39,596 bases of DNA from Xenoacremonium recifei (GCA_012184525.1 WOFQ01000122.1:1-39596); one strand, 5' to 3'; counted from the stretch's first letter, positions 11,743 through 22,814 are shown. Notes: a model not told the origin generated them from the sequence alone. A program made the numbers and translations.

Positions 11743-12250
11743 GTCGCTCCCGTTGCTGCAGCCTTCAGATTACGGGAGACTTGTTATCGAGATAGATTCG
11801 GGAACAAGAACGTCAATCTTGAAAGGAGATGGCTAAGTAGAAATGCCAGAGAGCATACCACTGAAATGAACAGTAGTAGTGAAGACAATTTGCCGTTAAC
11901 GCCCGGGAGAAAAGAACGCTCGGCCTTTGTACGGAAGACACTCACGAATCCATTGTCGACGAGACAAACCGGCGTTAGTGTTATGTCTGTCGGGAAACAG
12001 ACTATGTCAATTCCGTCGGGGATTGCCGAGCGGAGTTGATATAGCTCCCATTAGCCGAAAACAACATCGGCTCGGTAAATCCGAAAATTCGAACTTAACT
12101 CTCGTGGTGTGTTAGGGTTTGTCTTTTAATCCTCACCTCCCATTTATATTATGATTTGAACTGTCTTAGGACTATATTATCGTTACATCAAACTATTGCA
12201 ACATCTGTGACTCTTCAAAACGTGAACAGTGATTCATAGTGATATCAATT
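11743..12250. other. Divergent promoter, esterase 1 / SDR 1
   Basis: About 510 bases. Holds one perfect TCGG-N6-CCGA dyad (12016-12029) and one TCGG-N5-CCGA variant (12072-12084). The rest shows no feature I can support. Confidence 0.6.
12016..12029. promoter_or_regulatory. Candidate Zn2Cys6 site TCGG-N6-CCGA (esterase 1 / SDR 1)
   Basis: Perfect dyad TCGG-GGATTG-CCGA placed about midway, roughly 220 bp from the SDR 1 ATG and 275 bp from the esterase 1 ATG, so it could serve both genes. A five-spacer variant follows at 12072-12084. Confidence 0.65.
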
Positions 12251-13494
12251 ATGTCAATTGCCCAGTACGAGGATTCGGGTGCGTTTAACACCACAACGCC
12301 TTTGAATCTCGAGAGTCTTGTTGGAAAATCAGTCATAGTGACTGGTGGTGTGTAATCACTATGTTTACGCCCGTCACGATTGGAACTGAGTCTAGAACAG
12401 GTGCTAGTGGCCTTGGAAAGGCATATGCGGAAGCTTTCGTTCGCGCAGGGTGAGCTTGCTAGCGCATACTAGGTCTTTGCGTGAGTAACACACAACGCAC
12501 AGGGCATACGTAACGATTGCGGATTATGATGATGAAGCCGGAAAGAAAACAGCATCCGAGCTAGAAAGGTATGCCTGATAACCCCGTGGAACCTGCGAAG
12601 GTGGAATGTTAAGACTTGTCAGAGCACAATTCGTAAAATGCGACGTTCGCAAGTGGGAGGATCAAGTTTCGGTTTTTGAGGCTGCAGTCGAAAATTCGCC
12701 ATTCAAGAGCTGTGATATTGTGATTGCAAACGCCGGAATCGTGGGCAAAGACGACTTGTTCAACCTCGAAGGTGAGCCTGGGGAAGTCGAATCATGGCTG
12801 TGGAGTTGTTAACAATTAAAGATCCCACTCAGCCTCCCCTAAAGCCGGATTTAAAGATTATTGAGATTAACCTCGTTGGTATGGCATATACTACGAAACT
12901 AGCCTTTCATTATTTCAGGCGGCAGCCTCTAGACGATCCTCGTGATCGATGCCTGATCCTCAAAGGCAGCATCGCTGCTTACGCAGATCAACCAGGCTCA
13001 CCACAATACAACGCATCGAAATGGGGATCGCGAGGTCTAATGAGAAATTTACGGAGGACTGCCTGGAAGGAAGGCGTAAGGGTGAATCTGGTCGCACCGT
13101 GGTGAGTAATCATCTGTCTCATCATTGAGAAAAATTTTGGTTTCTAAACAACCTTGGCAGGTACGTTAGAACGCCGATTCTTTCGCATGGAGTCATCGAA
13201 TACCTGGAAAGCAAAGGTGTCCAGTTTGCCACAGTGGATGACTGCGCAGCAACAATGTTACGAATTGCTTCTGAGAAAACCATTAATGGTGAGTGAGCAT
13301 GGAATGCTAGCGGTCGTTAAGTTGCTATATTCTAATTAGGAGTTTTAGGACGCGCTTTTGGAGTAGTTCCCCGAGAAGAGTCTCCAACGGGCTATATGGA
13401 TCTAGTACATGATGATTACCAGGACGGTGACTTTCTCAAGGGATGGCAGGAGATCGTGCTTGCAACTGCAAAGTCAATCGTAGAAATAGCTTAA
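12251..13494 (+). CDS. Short-chain dehydrogenase/reductase 1 (NAD(P)-dependent)
   Basis: Seven exons, 12251-12347, 12401-12449, 12503-12568, 12623-12771, 12822-13101, 13161-13288 and 13340-13494, give 307 residues in a continuous frame. The Rossmann glycine motif TGGASGLG (31-38) is created by the first splice. The later motifs are an acidic ADYDD after beta-2 (suggesting NAD preference), IANAG, the catalytic Ser in KGSIAAYAD and YNASK (Tyr/Lys pair). This is a classical SDR resembling fungal 15-hydroxyprostaglandin dehydrogenase-like proteins. It oxidises a secondary alcohol or reduces a ketone. Next to BVMOs, the likely job is making the ketone substrate, which is inference. It is divergent from esterase 1 and 0.4 kb upstream of regulator 2. 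Confidence 0.88.
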
Positions 13495-13881
13495 TCCCGG
13501 CCTGCGGGACTAGTACAAATAAAACTCGGATTGGAGAGATCAGATAACACCAGCCAAGGTAGATTTGTGAGCTATTTGCGGCTGATATTTAGAATGATGG
13601 CTCCTGATTCCACTTCCTATCTATCTACACCACAGAATAATACTCTTGAAGTGAAAGTCGAATACTGTGGCCGGCCCGAAAGACGGGGTCGGCGTTGGAG
13701 TGTTCGGCGACGGCCGATGGAGATGAACTGGCGAGTTCGCCGGCGTCGCCCCATATACGTCATCCAGAGTGGAGCCTCGGATGTTTCTCCGAGTGTTGCT
13801 TGCTTAAATCTTTGCAAAACGACCCCGCGGAATGATTCCCGGCTTCTTCGTTATTGAAACCCTTGAGATCGACATAGCATC
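13495..13881. other. Promoter region of regulator 2
   Basis: About 390 bases between SDR 1 and the CTF1-like regulator. Contains the perfect dyad at 13704-13717 and a CCTCGG hexamer at 13775-13780. The segment at about 13670-13755 is rich in CGGC/GCCG half-sites. Confidence 0.55.
13704..13717. promoter_or_regulatory. Candidate Zn2Cys6 site TCGG-N6-CCGA (regulator 2 promoter)
   Basis: Perfect dyad TCGG-CGACGG-CCGA about 165 bp upstream of the regulator 2 start. It suggests that regulator 2 is itself under the control of the cluster regulator, or autoregulated. Confidence 0.6.
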
Positions 13882-16278
13882 ATGAATCTGCCGGAGCCAT
13901 CTAAGCTTGGGAGAAGACACCGCGCACGGCGAGCTTGTCTCTCGTGTAGAGCTAGAAAAATTCGGTGCGATGTCGTCGTGTGTGGCTCACCCTGTACGAA
14001 CTGCAAATTAGATGACGTGGAGTGTATGGTGAAACCAAGACAACGGAAATGGTAATTCCACAACTATTCCTGCAAACCATAAGTCAACAAGAATGTAACA
14101 GCGGCTGACTTCGGTAGGTCTTGTGCAGTAGCCTGGGCTAAACAGCAAAGAGATGAACAGCAGTCTAAAAGTTTGGTTCCGGAGGCCAAATGTGGTCTCT
14201 CCCCAAAAACCACTATACAGCACGAACCTGCTGGTTCGATGGGATTGTTACTGCCAATGCGGGACAGCCAGCGGGAAAGCCCATCAGAAAAGTCAACAGA
14301 GAACCTGGCTAAACAGGATCCCACTTCCGCACAGACGATTCCGGAGAATGTGACATTTAAGATACCCAATGAAGTTGAAAATCCCTTCAATGATCTGGAA
14401 AGGTTTTTTGTCAACCTAGACGAACTGGTGCTTTCGGAAGTCCCTCAAGATGCATTGAGCAGAGATGCAAAGAAGATCACAGTTACAACCCCTGCTGAGC
14501 TTCAGAGCTTTGGCGCGGTCCCCGAAACCACTCTGAACTCTCTGAACTCGTGGGCTGCAACTCCTTTCTTAACATCTACTAGCAATCAACAGCGACCACT
14601 GTTACTGGGGGCAGCAGGACCGTTTGAGAACTTTGCCGATTTGCCGCGGCCCTCCTCCATCGAAAGGGACAACCTTGTGTCATTCTCATGCTACCCGTTC
14701 ATCTTGCCCGACACTCTCTGGGGTATGGAGCAAGATGATGTTGTTTATCTTGAGCAGCGGGGTTGTCTTCGATTGCCAAAAATGACGATCATGGATGAGT
14801 TTGTCAAGCAATATTTCTTGCACGTTCATCCAACAATGCCTTTGATTAACGAGCGCGACTTTTGGGCAATGTACAGGAGTAGAACTCCGTCTGCGACAGG
14901 GTCTAGAAAATTGAGTTTGTTTACTTTTCAATCAATCCTATTTCTAGCTTGCCCAGTAAGTTATAATACGTAAATGAGATAGGGCCCTTTAAAGCGAGAA
15001 GCTGATTTCTTCCACGAAAGTTTGTACCACAGTCAATTCTGTATAATCTTGGCTTCACCTCCGTGAGGGCGGCTCGCGCCGACTTCTATAATAAAGCTAA
15101 AGTAAGTTGCTCCTTTGACTTATGGACTCTGGCAGCAATTAGTGCTGATACGTGGGTAGGTACTCTTCCACGTTAACGGGCAAAGAGATGACATCAGTAG
15201 CGCTCAAGGCGCATTGATGTTGACTTATCATTCCTCATCCTTTGAGGACAGGACCAATAGTTACTGGCTCAGTACTGCAGTTCACTTTGCGAGAAGCGCG
15301 CGTGCAGACAGATATGAAACGATTAGTGACGATGCGGAAACGAAAAACATTCTCAAACGTCTATGGTGGTGCTGTATCCTTCGGGACAGAGTCATGGCTT
15401 TGGGGCTCCGACGGCCTTTACACATACGACCAACAGACTTTGACTTCACCCAACTCGGATTAATGGAGGACGACATTAAAGACGAAATCAAGAACTCAAT
15501 GGTATACGATTGGGCAACGAAGCAGGTTCTAGCTCAATTAATTGCATCCCTCTGCGAGCTTGCAGTACTGTTGAACGACGTTTTATCAGTTTGTTACCCA
15601 GTGATGCCCAATTCGACATTTGAGCTACCAGACACTGAGAGCTACATCCGCTCATTGAAGAACTACGTCTCTAAGCTTGATGCGTGGTATGAAACTGCAG
15701 TTATCAAGTTCCAAATCCAAAGTCCGGTGTTCGGTGTGCACGAGTCTTTACCCCTTTTCACTAGTGCCATTTACATCTATTACCAGTGAGTTTATCGCTC
15801 TTATATCTGAGACTTCAGCTAACCGCAAAGCCAGTACCGCTAAAGCCTCCCTTTGTCACCATATTCTTCTTCTCCTCCTCGCAGACCCTGCCGCAGAAGC
15901 ACATGGCTTGTATGAACGTTGGCGCGCCTCTGATGAGGTTGAAGAATCTCTTCAAAACATTACAGAAAATCTGAAGGAATTGGAGCATCGGGATTTGATC
16001 AAATATCTGCCCAACACATTGTATGGTAACTCCCCTATTGCATGCCTGAATAAAGTCTAACATCTGGCAGCGTTGCCTTTTCGGCCCTGCCTCTGGTCTG
16101 GAGGATCTCAGATATGGGGTTCCTATCTATTGGTTCAAGGGAGAGCCACGAAAAAGATTCAGAAACTTACGTTCGAATTTTTGAGGCGTTTCGAAAACTT
16201 TACGAAATCACTGATAGTATTATTCACAGTATTGGCAGCCCCTCTGTACTACACAAAGCTGACTCTGCCCGAGAATAA
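13882..16278 (+). CDS. Zn2Cys6 transcription factor 2, cutinase factor (CTF1-beta/Far)-like
   Basis: Six exons, 13882-14051, 14118-14955, 15021-15101, 15160-15785, 15835-16020 and 16071-16278, encode 702 residues. The zinc cluster has Cys at 19, 22, 29, 38, 41 and 48 in the context RRACLSCRARKIRCD...PCTNCKLD, which resembles cutinase transcription factor 1-beta and the fatty-acid regulators FarA/FarB. The middle domain (about 200-560) has fungal TF-domain features: a HVHPTMPLINERDFW-like motif, RLWWCCILRDRVMALGLRRP, and a late YLPNT segment. No obvious coiled coil follows the zinc cluster. Far/CTF1 factors respond to fatty acids or cutin monomers and bind CCTCGG. That hexamer occurs in its own promoter (13775-13780) and others here. 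It is convergent with the MFS gene. Target and inducer are inferred. Confidence 0.88.
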
Positions 16279-16652
16279 GATGAAGCTGGAGAGCCAGGGT
16301 TTGGATGAGTAAAGGCTTTATAGATTTGACTAGCTTACAAAATTCCTATCGAAGAGCATTATAGTAAACTCAATTGTTTGAATTTATCATCCATTTCGTA
16401 AGTGTACCTATGTACCGGAGCAGTACTAAGATGAGAGGAATATAGTGATCTCCTGTAGGATGGCGACGGATTTATGTACATGGCCAGGGTCAAAGTATAT
16501 GGGCATTTATTCTCAACCTCACGAGATTAGCATCAATGATATATAAATATAATTGAAACAAGGCGGTTATATTGACTGGCACGGTTCTGTCCTATTTATA
16601 GGTAGCCACGCTACTCGGATGTTATTTCCAATACTTGTGTCATTGTCATACC
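16279..16652. other. Convergent 3' intergenic region
   Basis: About 370 AT-rich bases between the 3' ends of regulator 2 and the MFS transporter gene. No ORF, repeat or RNA gene is supported. Confidence 0.5.
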
Positions 16653-18563
16653 TTACTCCTTCCACTCCACCTGTGTATCAGTAGCATCTTGGGTCTTTCG
16701 GCTTTCTCCAATATCCCCAGCCTTATCAGTCTGATTGGGATGCGGTAAACTTTTACCTTCATTCAACACCGCATCCATCTCTTCTAAATGTAGGCCCGAG
16801 GTCTGAATATTAATGTTTAGCATACGGATAACCACACGTTAATAAGAGTGCACCTACTTCCGGGAGGTAGAATACCAAATATGCTGTGTGGACTACAGCC
16901 AGACATGCAAAAACCAAGTAGTACTTCCAACCAATAGTAGCTGTTGCTGTTGGAAGGAGATTTAACCACAGGATGTCTGCTAGGAAAAGACCACTAATGG
17001 AAATGGCCGATGCTTGGTTTCTGATGTGGGTTGGAAATATCTCCGTTGCGATAGTGAATTGGTTGAGATCAATGAACGAGTTGTAACTAAGTCCACCACA
17101 ATTGATCAGTAAAAAATTCTGGCAGTCGTAAATGAACGCGAGCTTACCAGACTACATAGAGGTATATCATGGTTGTAGCAGCGGTAGCCCAAGACTTCGT
17201 TGGCGTGCTATTGTATTTTGCAATCATACCAGTCAAGACAGCGAAGACGCATGTGATCAGGATGTAACCCGTTACTAAGAAACCATCAATCAGGGCGATG
17301 TCCAGTCACAAAACTCGAAAGACTTACCCAAGGCTCTCCTTCTGCCCAGGCGATCTGAGATCATGCCACCAATGCAGGCTATCAGTAACCCTACGGTATT
17401 GTATACCGCGGAGAGGAGCAACGAAGTTGTAGCCCCGAGTCCGAGGGATCCATACATAAGTACGTTGTAGTTGTTGATGACCAAAGGTCCAATGTTCTGG
17501 CCCCCAACCATCACTAGCCATGCGAGAATAAGTTTCTTGCGATTGACCTTCTTCGTGAACAAACGCCATTTGCCATCCTCTCGAACAACTTCCTTTTCTA
17601 ATTGACATCTGGCCACGATTATTCGCAGTTCTTCTTGAGCAAATGTGTTATTTGGATCCTTAGGATCGCGATGAAGTCGTATAAGTACGTCCAGCGCTTT
17701 CTGATGAGAATCCTTTTGAACCAAGTATCTTGGGCTCTCGGGAACTAAAATTAACATCAGTCCCAATCCTAGGGTTGATGCTGACAGATACATACCATAA
17801 AAAGATCCCGCGAGAAGGCATAAGCCCCAAATGGTAACCATGGAAAAGGGAAAGCGCCACGCAAATTCGGAATCAGGAGTAAAGTAACATCCAAATCTAG
17901 TGGGATAGAAGAGTCAGCGAGATACGCTACAGGTTTAATGAAAAAGTAATTACCCAACCCATCCTGCAAGGCAGTATCCAACATTTATGAAAATCCCGTG
18001 TGCGCCTGTGATTAATCCTCGTGAATGTGGAGGGGCCACTTCTGTGAAATATGTCGGCATAGCAGCCATTGTGTGCCCTGCTGCTAAGCCGGCCACCGCT
18101 CTTGCCGTCAAGAACTGTATTTTTATTTGTCAACATAATGTCCAATGGTTCTTGAAAGCGCGTGACTGGTTACCATGGCTGGGGATTGCGATCCACATTG
18201 AAGCACACCTCCAATGATACCTGTCACAGCAGCAATACGGAAACCATTCACTCTCCCAAACCGATTACCCGCCCATCCTGCGATGAAGCATCCAAAGAAT
18301 CCTGTTCCGAAGAAGACGCCATTTGCTGCTCCGATGATATCACTAGTGTAGGCATATCCAGCGGCTGTTGTGTCTTGCACGAGACCAAGCGATGAGTAGA
18401 AAGTGGGCTGGCCAATTGTAAAAGCAAAGACCGCGAGGGAGTAACCTGTGAATAAAGACCCGAAGGCGGCAAAGCACACAACCTAGGATCTGTCAACCTT
18501 TGTTTGCAAATGAAGAAATGCGATCATACTCACGGTGATGTTGTACCAGCTGTATGTTTCCAT
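16653..18563 (-). CDS. MFS transporter, sugar-porter family
   Basis: Seven exons on the minus strand, 18563-18534, 18482-18174, 18114-17954, 17896-17328, 17274-17148, 17086-16858 and 16802-16653, encode 524 residues. About 12 TM segments are visible. Sugar-porter signatures occur in order: AGWAGNRFGRVNGFR after TM2, PESPRYLVQK with a following cytosolic loop (about 215-280), MISDRLGRRRAL in the second half, EIFPTHIRNQ, and a PETSGLHLEEMDAV tail after TM12. This family moves sugars but also quinate, lactose and other small organics through the plasma membrane. In this context it is the likely substrate importer (inference). A perfect dyad lies 130 bp upstream and a block of CreA-type G-rich sites about 470 bp upstream. 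Confidence 0.9.
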
Positions 18564-18694
18564 TGTAAAAGGCAATTTTGAACAGGTGTTATTTACGGAT
18601 CTTTGATTTTTGAATCATATTAGATATTGTATGGTTCCAGAATATGTTATACTTCGTGGAGGAGACGCTTGGCTTAGATGATGCTCCAGTGTTA

Positions 18695-18708
18695 TCGGCA
18701 TTTGCCGA
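18695..18708. promoter_or_regulatory. Candidate Zn2Cys6 site TCGG-N6-CCGA (MFS promoter)
   Basis: Perfect dyad TCGG-CATTTG-CCGA about 130 bp upstream of the transporter ATG. Its spacer differs by one base from that of the AtuA-like promoter site (CATTCG). Confidence 0.65.
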
Positions 18709-19027
18709 AGCGGACTCCCACCGAGCCTTCCAAGCGTCCGCAAGAATGGCTGAACAGCCCCGCACTCTAACTCTGTATCCGGTTACTAGGCCGCGCGCAG
18801 TCCTGGCGAAATCTAAATGCTTCCTGACTCGAGGACATTATATGGATGCTTTTAGTTGAAAATCGGGCAATTCCCGATAGAAAGCCACCCGACAAAGCCG
18901 CATTCAACGAGGTAAACTTGGCCTCGGCCGTTATACCGATTGTGACTTGTCAACCAGCCGATACTTTACTGTTTCTGGAGTATCTCATGCGGTCTCGCAC
19001 CGAAACAGGGTGCGGGAAGACAAGTCT

Positions 19028-19064
19028 CTGGGGGTAGGGCGGGGCGGGGGGAGGGGTTGTGGGG
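19028..19064 (+). promoter_or_regulatory. Cluster of CreA-consensus (SYGGRG) sites
   Basis: CTGGGG (19028-19033), two overlapping GCGGGG (19039-19049) and GTGGGG (19059-19064) fall within 37 bp. SYGGRG is the known site of the carbon-catabolite repressor CreA, and close pairs are usually needed for activity. Lying about 470 bp upstream of the MFS start, they could place uptake under glucose repression (inference). Confidence 0.4.
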
Positions 19065-19581
19065 GTTGGTCTCGTATACATAGAGATGGAACTGGCTCTG
19101 TAGCCGATCGCATTTCTCGTCTTTTGCCGGTTTCGATGATGCTTGAACTAGTCAGTTAGTTATCCTGCTGCGGTTGTAGTCAGGAGTGAATCGGGCCAAC
19201 CCCCAACCCAGGAATTTCGAGTCATTCAAGAACAAATGGATCCAAGGATGTCTTTGCATTAATAATTTGATACTTTGACACTGGAAATTTCAATCTCTAA
19301 TCTTAGGTGGTTACAATGTCGGCATCTAGTACCTGACATAATGATAGTACAAAAAGTCTAATACTTCATTTTCAGCCTATTTAATGGATTAAGTGGCACG
19401 AGCTGAAGAAACCGGGATCCTGTGGAGTTGCCGAGACAGGATGTGTGCTCCACCAGTTCCAGTTACGTAGTGCTACACGATGACACCCTTCACTGCATAA
19501 GAAATTTGGATTAATTACCGTAGGAGTGTGTGCACGCTCGAGATCCAGGGACGTTTCTTTTACCATATGTAGGGTGAAGCT

Positions 19582-20655
19582 TTATTTGACTAGTACAATC
19601 CTACCTGAAGCCTTTCCTGCCTTCAGTAAAGCCATTGCCTCATTGACTGAGTCCCACGGCATCTTTTGTACCGGTACAGGACTCAACTTTCCCTCTTTTG
19701 CGAGTTGAACAATCTTTTGCAAATGATCCAAGTTTCCGGTGATGTTAGCATAGATAGTCAACCCCTTAAAAATATTGGCGACGAGAGAAAGCTCAATTGA
19801 CCCCCCCATCACGCCGACTTGTACCCATCTGGCGCCTTTCGCCACGACACGGTTGACCAAAGTAGCTGTACCGGAGCTATTCACGAAATCAATCACAGCA
19901 ATCACCGGTCCGTTTGTTGCCGTGAGAATGTCCTCGTATGCAGTAGGACCAGATGTGTTGACGGTTTTTGTTGCACCGGCTGCTCTGGCGTCTGCCAATT
20001 TCTCATCGTTTATGTCTGCCGTGACGATGGACTTGTGACCGTAACTCTTCAACACTGATATGGCGGCCAGCCCGAGGCCACCGGCACCAATGAGCAGAAT
20101 TGGCTCAAGTGGAGGCAGAGGCATGACCTTCGAAACGGCGCTGAGCGTTGTGATGCCGGAGCAGCCAAACGTAGATGCGACTGCTGGATCAAGATCACCA
20201 AGCTCGACAAGGTACTTTGGATGCGGCACCACGACATACTCGGCAAAACCGCCATTGCGCAGTGTTCCCAGTCCTCTTTGAGCAGCACATAAATTATCCT
20301 CCTCTTGACTACATCGTGTACAGGCGCCGCAGCCGAGCCAAGGGTAGACAATTTGCTGAGACCCTATTGAGACTGGGCCTGCATCCGGACCAGCTGCGGC
20401 AATCTCTCCTAGAATTTCATGACCCAATGCAACCGGAAGTTCAATACCACGGTCTTTGACATAGAATTGGCGTCCGCCTCCAATATCATAGAAGCCTTCT
20501 GCCGTATGAAGGTCTGAATGGCAAACACCAGCATGGGTGACTTTTAACAGGACCTCGGTCCCTTGTGGCGTGGGAATTGGCTGGCGGATCTTCTGCAGGG
20601 GCTGATCCCATGCTGTTAGAGCCCAAACATCCATTTCATCTGAATTTGACGCCAT
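19582..20655 (-). CDS. Zinc-dependent alcohol dehydrogenase (MDR family)
   Basis: Single exon of 357 residues from the ATG at 20655; an upstream in-frame ATG at 20676 would add seven residues. Numbered from that longer start, the catalytic zinc ligands are Cys52, His86 of GHE and Cys172 (FGCSG). The structural zinc site is the four-Cys lobe Cys116, 119, 122 and 130. The cofactor-binding GAGGLG is at 197-202, followed by an acidic ADINDEK that favours NAD(H). The family oxidises primary or secondary alcohols to aldehydes or ketones in the cytosol. It is divergent from an aldehyde dehydrogenase, the classic pair for turning an alcohol into an acid. A near-perfect dyad lies about 60 bp upstream of the ATG. 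Confidence 0.92.
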   Translation of the reverse strand: MASNSDEMDVWALTAWDQPLQKIRQPIPTPQGTEVLLKVTHAGVCHSDLHTAEGFYDIGGGRQFYVKDRGIELPVALGHEILGEIAAAGPDAGPVSIGSQQIVYPWLGCGACTRCSQEEDNLCAAQRGLGTLRNGGFAEYVVVPHPKYLVELGDLDPAVASTFGCSGITTLSAVSKVMPLPPLEPILLIGAGGLGLAAISVLKSYGHKSIVTADINDEKLADARAAGATKTVNTSGPTAYEDILTATNGPVIAVIDFVNSSGTATLVNRVVAKGARWVQVGVMGGSIELSLVANIFKGLTIYANITGNLDHLQKIVQLAKEGKLSPVPVQKMPWDSVNEAMALLKAGKASGRIVLVK

Positions 20656-20989
20656 GTTGGCCAAGCCTATCAACATGGCAAAATGGCTGGCGAGAGAGCT
20701 TTTAAGTGAGGGGATCGGCGTTGGCCGGGCGCACTAAGGCTGTCGGAGCATTTCCGAAGGATGACCATCAACCATTGGAGAACGAGCCGAGGGCCGAGAA
20801 GACCATCGCGGGCTGCCGTTTAGTCTCGGAAATGCAATACTTTCGGGCCGGATTCATGGGTGAATGAGCTAACAACAGCCCGAAATACAAGCCTCAGACG
20901 CACGTAACTAATATTGCTGGGTATTCCAATTTTTGAACTACATTGCATGCCTTTGCCGGACCAAGTCTATTACTCGAGGAAACGTCGAA
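20656..20989. other. Divergent promoter, ADH / ALDH
   Basis: About 330 bases shared by the two dehydrogenases. Holds TCGG-N6-CCGG (20715-20728), TCGG-N7-CCGA (20743-20757) and CCGAGG (20787-20792). Confidence 0.55.
20715..20728. promoter_or_regulatory. Near-perfect Zn2Cys6 dyad TCGG-N6-CCGG (ADH/ALDH)
   Basis: TCGG-CGTTGG-CCGG keeps both CGG triplets with a six-base spacer; only the last outer base differs from the perfect form. A seven-spacer variant follows at 20743-20757. Likely shared by both genes. Confidence 0.55.
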
Positions 20990-22510
20990 ATGGAGCGCAA
21001 TATACTGCAAGCAAAGTCATACAACAAATTGTATTTAAACGGTGAATATGTCGCAGCACAAGGAAAGGAGACATATAGTCTCCGGAATCCCAAGGACAAC
21101 ACCGTTGTGATCGACGATGTGCCTATTGCAGGGCCTGCGGATGTTGAAGCAGCAGTGAAGTATGCGGAAGAGGCCTTCAATGGGCCTTGGAGTCAGTTCA
21201 CCGCTACCCAAAGAACCGAGTGTCTATTGAAACTGGCTTCACTGCTCGAGGACCAGCTTATTCCAATCCTTACTCTTGATTCTTTGACGTCTGGAATTCC
21301 GATATCTCTTGCACCAGTCCGGGAGCGAAACTACATCAGAAATTGCCTGCTGTACTACGCAGGGTGGACAGACAAGCAGAAAGGAGACTATTTTCCTGCC
21401 GATGATGGTTAGTTCACATCCTGTGGCTTTTGGAGAACCCGGAGTTCTGACAAACTTTTAGGTTTCGTGAAAATAGTTCGGCATGAGCCACTTGGTGTCT
21501 GTGCCGCCATCAATCCCTTCAATGCACCACTAGCGACGTTCTTTCTGAAGGCAGCACCTGCCCTTTCAACCGGAAACGTCTTAATCGTGAAGCCCAGCGA
21601 AAAAACTCCACTAGGATCGTTGGCTGTAGCAACCTTGTTCCAGCAGGCTGGCTTTCCACCGGGCGTTATTCAGGTCATTACTGGTCCTGGGTCAACAGGA
21701 GCCTTGCTTGCTGAACACATGAGGATTCGCAAGATAAGTTTCACCGGTTCTGTTGCAACAGGTAAGAAGATCCACCAAGCGGCGGCGCAGAGCAATCTTA
21801 AACGAGTTACGCTTGAATTGGGAGGGAAAAGCCCGGCGGTCGTTTTCGAGGATGCAAATCTCGAGAATGCAATCACGTGGACAGTCAACGCCATATTAAC
21901 GCGAAGCGGTCAGCTTTGTGTCGCAGCATCTCGAGTGTACGTCCAGAAGAGCATTGCAGACCAATTTATCAAAGAGTACATCAAGAAAATGAGTGCAGCT
22001 GCAGACGACTTAGGGGATCCTCAAGATCCTGCGGTTCGACTAGGACCTATGGTGGATGGTTCACAGCTTGAACGTGTCAAGGAAATGGTTGAACGAGGCA
22101 AATCGGAAGCTGAGCTCGTGGTTGGAGGTGGTCAGCGTGGAGATGTTGGTTTTTATATGGAGCCCACGGTGTTTCTGAATCCGAAGGATGATGCTGAGAT
22201 CTACCGTAATGAGATATTTGGTCCAGTCAGCATCATCAAGACCTTCGAGACGGAAGAAGAAGCCTTGAAGCTTGCTAACGATACCGAGTTTGGTCTTATG
22301 TCTGGAGTTTTCACTCGAGATATTACGAGAGCTATGCGGGTATCTTCAGCCTTGGAATCCGGCGTCGTTGGAATCAACTGTGTCAGTCTTCAAAATATGC
22401 AAGTGCCTTTTGGAGGCAAGAAGCAAAGTGGCATCGGGCGGGAATTCGGCGAATATGCGCTGAGACTTTTCACCGAACCGAAGACAGTCCTCATCAACAT
22501 GTCTGCCTAG
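20990..22510 (+). CDS. Aldehyde dehydrogenase (NAD(P)-dependent)
   Basis: Two exons, 20990-21407 and 21462-22510, give 488 residues; the 54-nt intron joins Asp-Gly-Phe. The frame is open further upstream, but 20990 is the first ATG in a good context and gives a family-like N terminus (KLYLNGEYV). The active-site set is complete: Asn160 in NPFN, Lys183 in KPSEKTP, Glu258 in LELGGKSP and the nucleophile Cys292 in SGQLC. FTGSVATGK provides the cofactor motif and EIFGPV the family signature. It converts an aldehyde to a carboxylic acid, presumably the product of the divergent ADH. Residues about 85-105 look slightly shorter and less conserved than usual but stay in frame. Confidence 0.92.
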
Positions 22511-22814
22511 TCTCTAGCTGTGTATACCTTCAGTGGCTCTCCTTGAATAGCTTAACTAAGTCTACTCTACGTGCGCTGAATGATGGATTAAGTCACATAG
22601 TAATACCTCAATCACTGAAGTCCTTCTAGATTTTTATTTCTTTACGCCTGGGGTTCTATGTGTGATATATTTGCTAGATTTACGGACTAACCCCATAGAA
22701 AAGTCGTCGTTAAGTAAGAGCATCGCTTACAACTGAAGATTATCTGAATTCACATAGATAATGCATATAGCCTTGAGCATCACGTTTGTATGGTTATAAT
22801 AAACTGCCTCGCTT
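22511..22814. other. Convergent 3' intergenic region
   Basis: About 300 AT-rich bases between the 3' ends of the ALDH and epoxide-hydrolase-like genes. No feature recognised. Confidence 0.5.

Larger units (their letters stand above)
18564..19581. other. Intergenic region, MFS promoter and ADH 3' side
   Basis: About 1 kb. Contains the perfect dyad (18695-18708), a CCTCGG hexamer (18922-18927) and a G-rich block (19028-19064). The remainder next to the ADH 3' end (19150-19580) holds nothing I can support. Confidence 0.55.

Noticed and set aside
13531..13857. 108-codon ORF upstream of regulator 2
   Set aside because: Arg-rich reading produced by CGG/CGC-rich promoter DNA; an opposite-strand frame is equally open.
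20933..20989. Longer N terminus for the aldehyde dehydrogenase
   Set aside because: The upstream frame has no ATG (it begins at TTG), and the residues are not family-like; 20990 is the first ATG.
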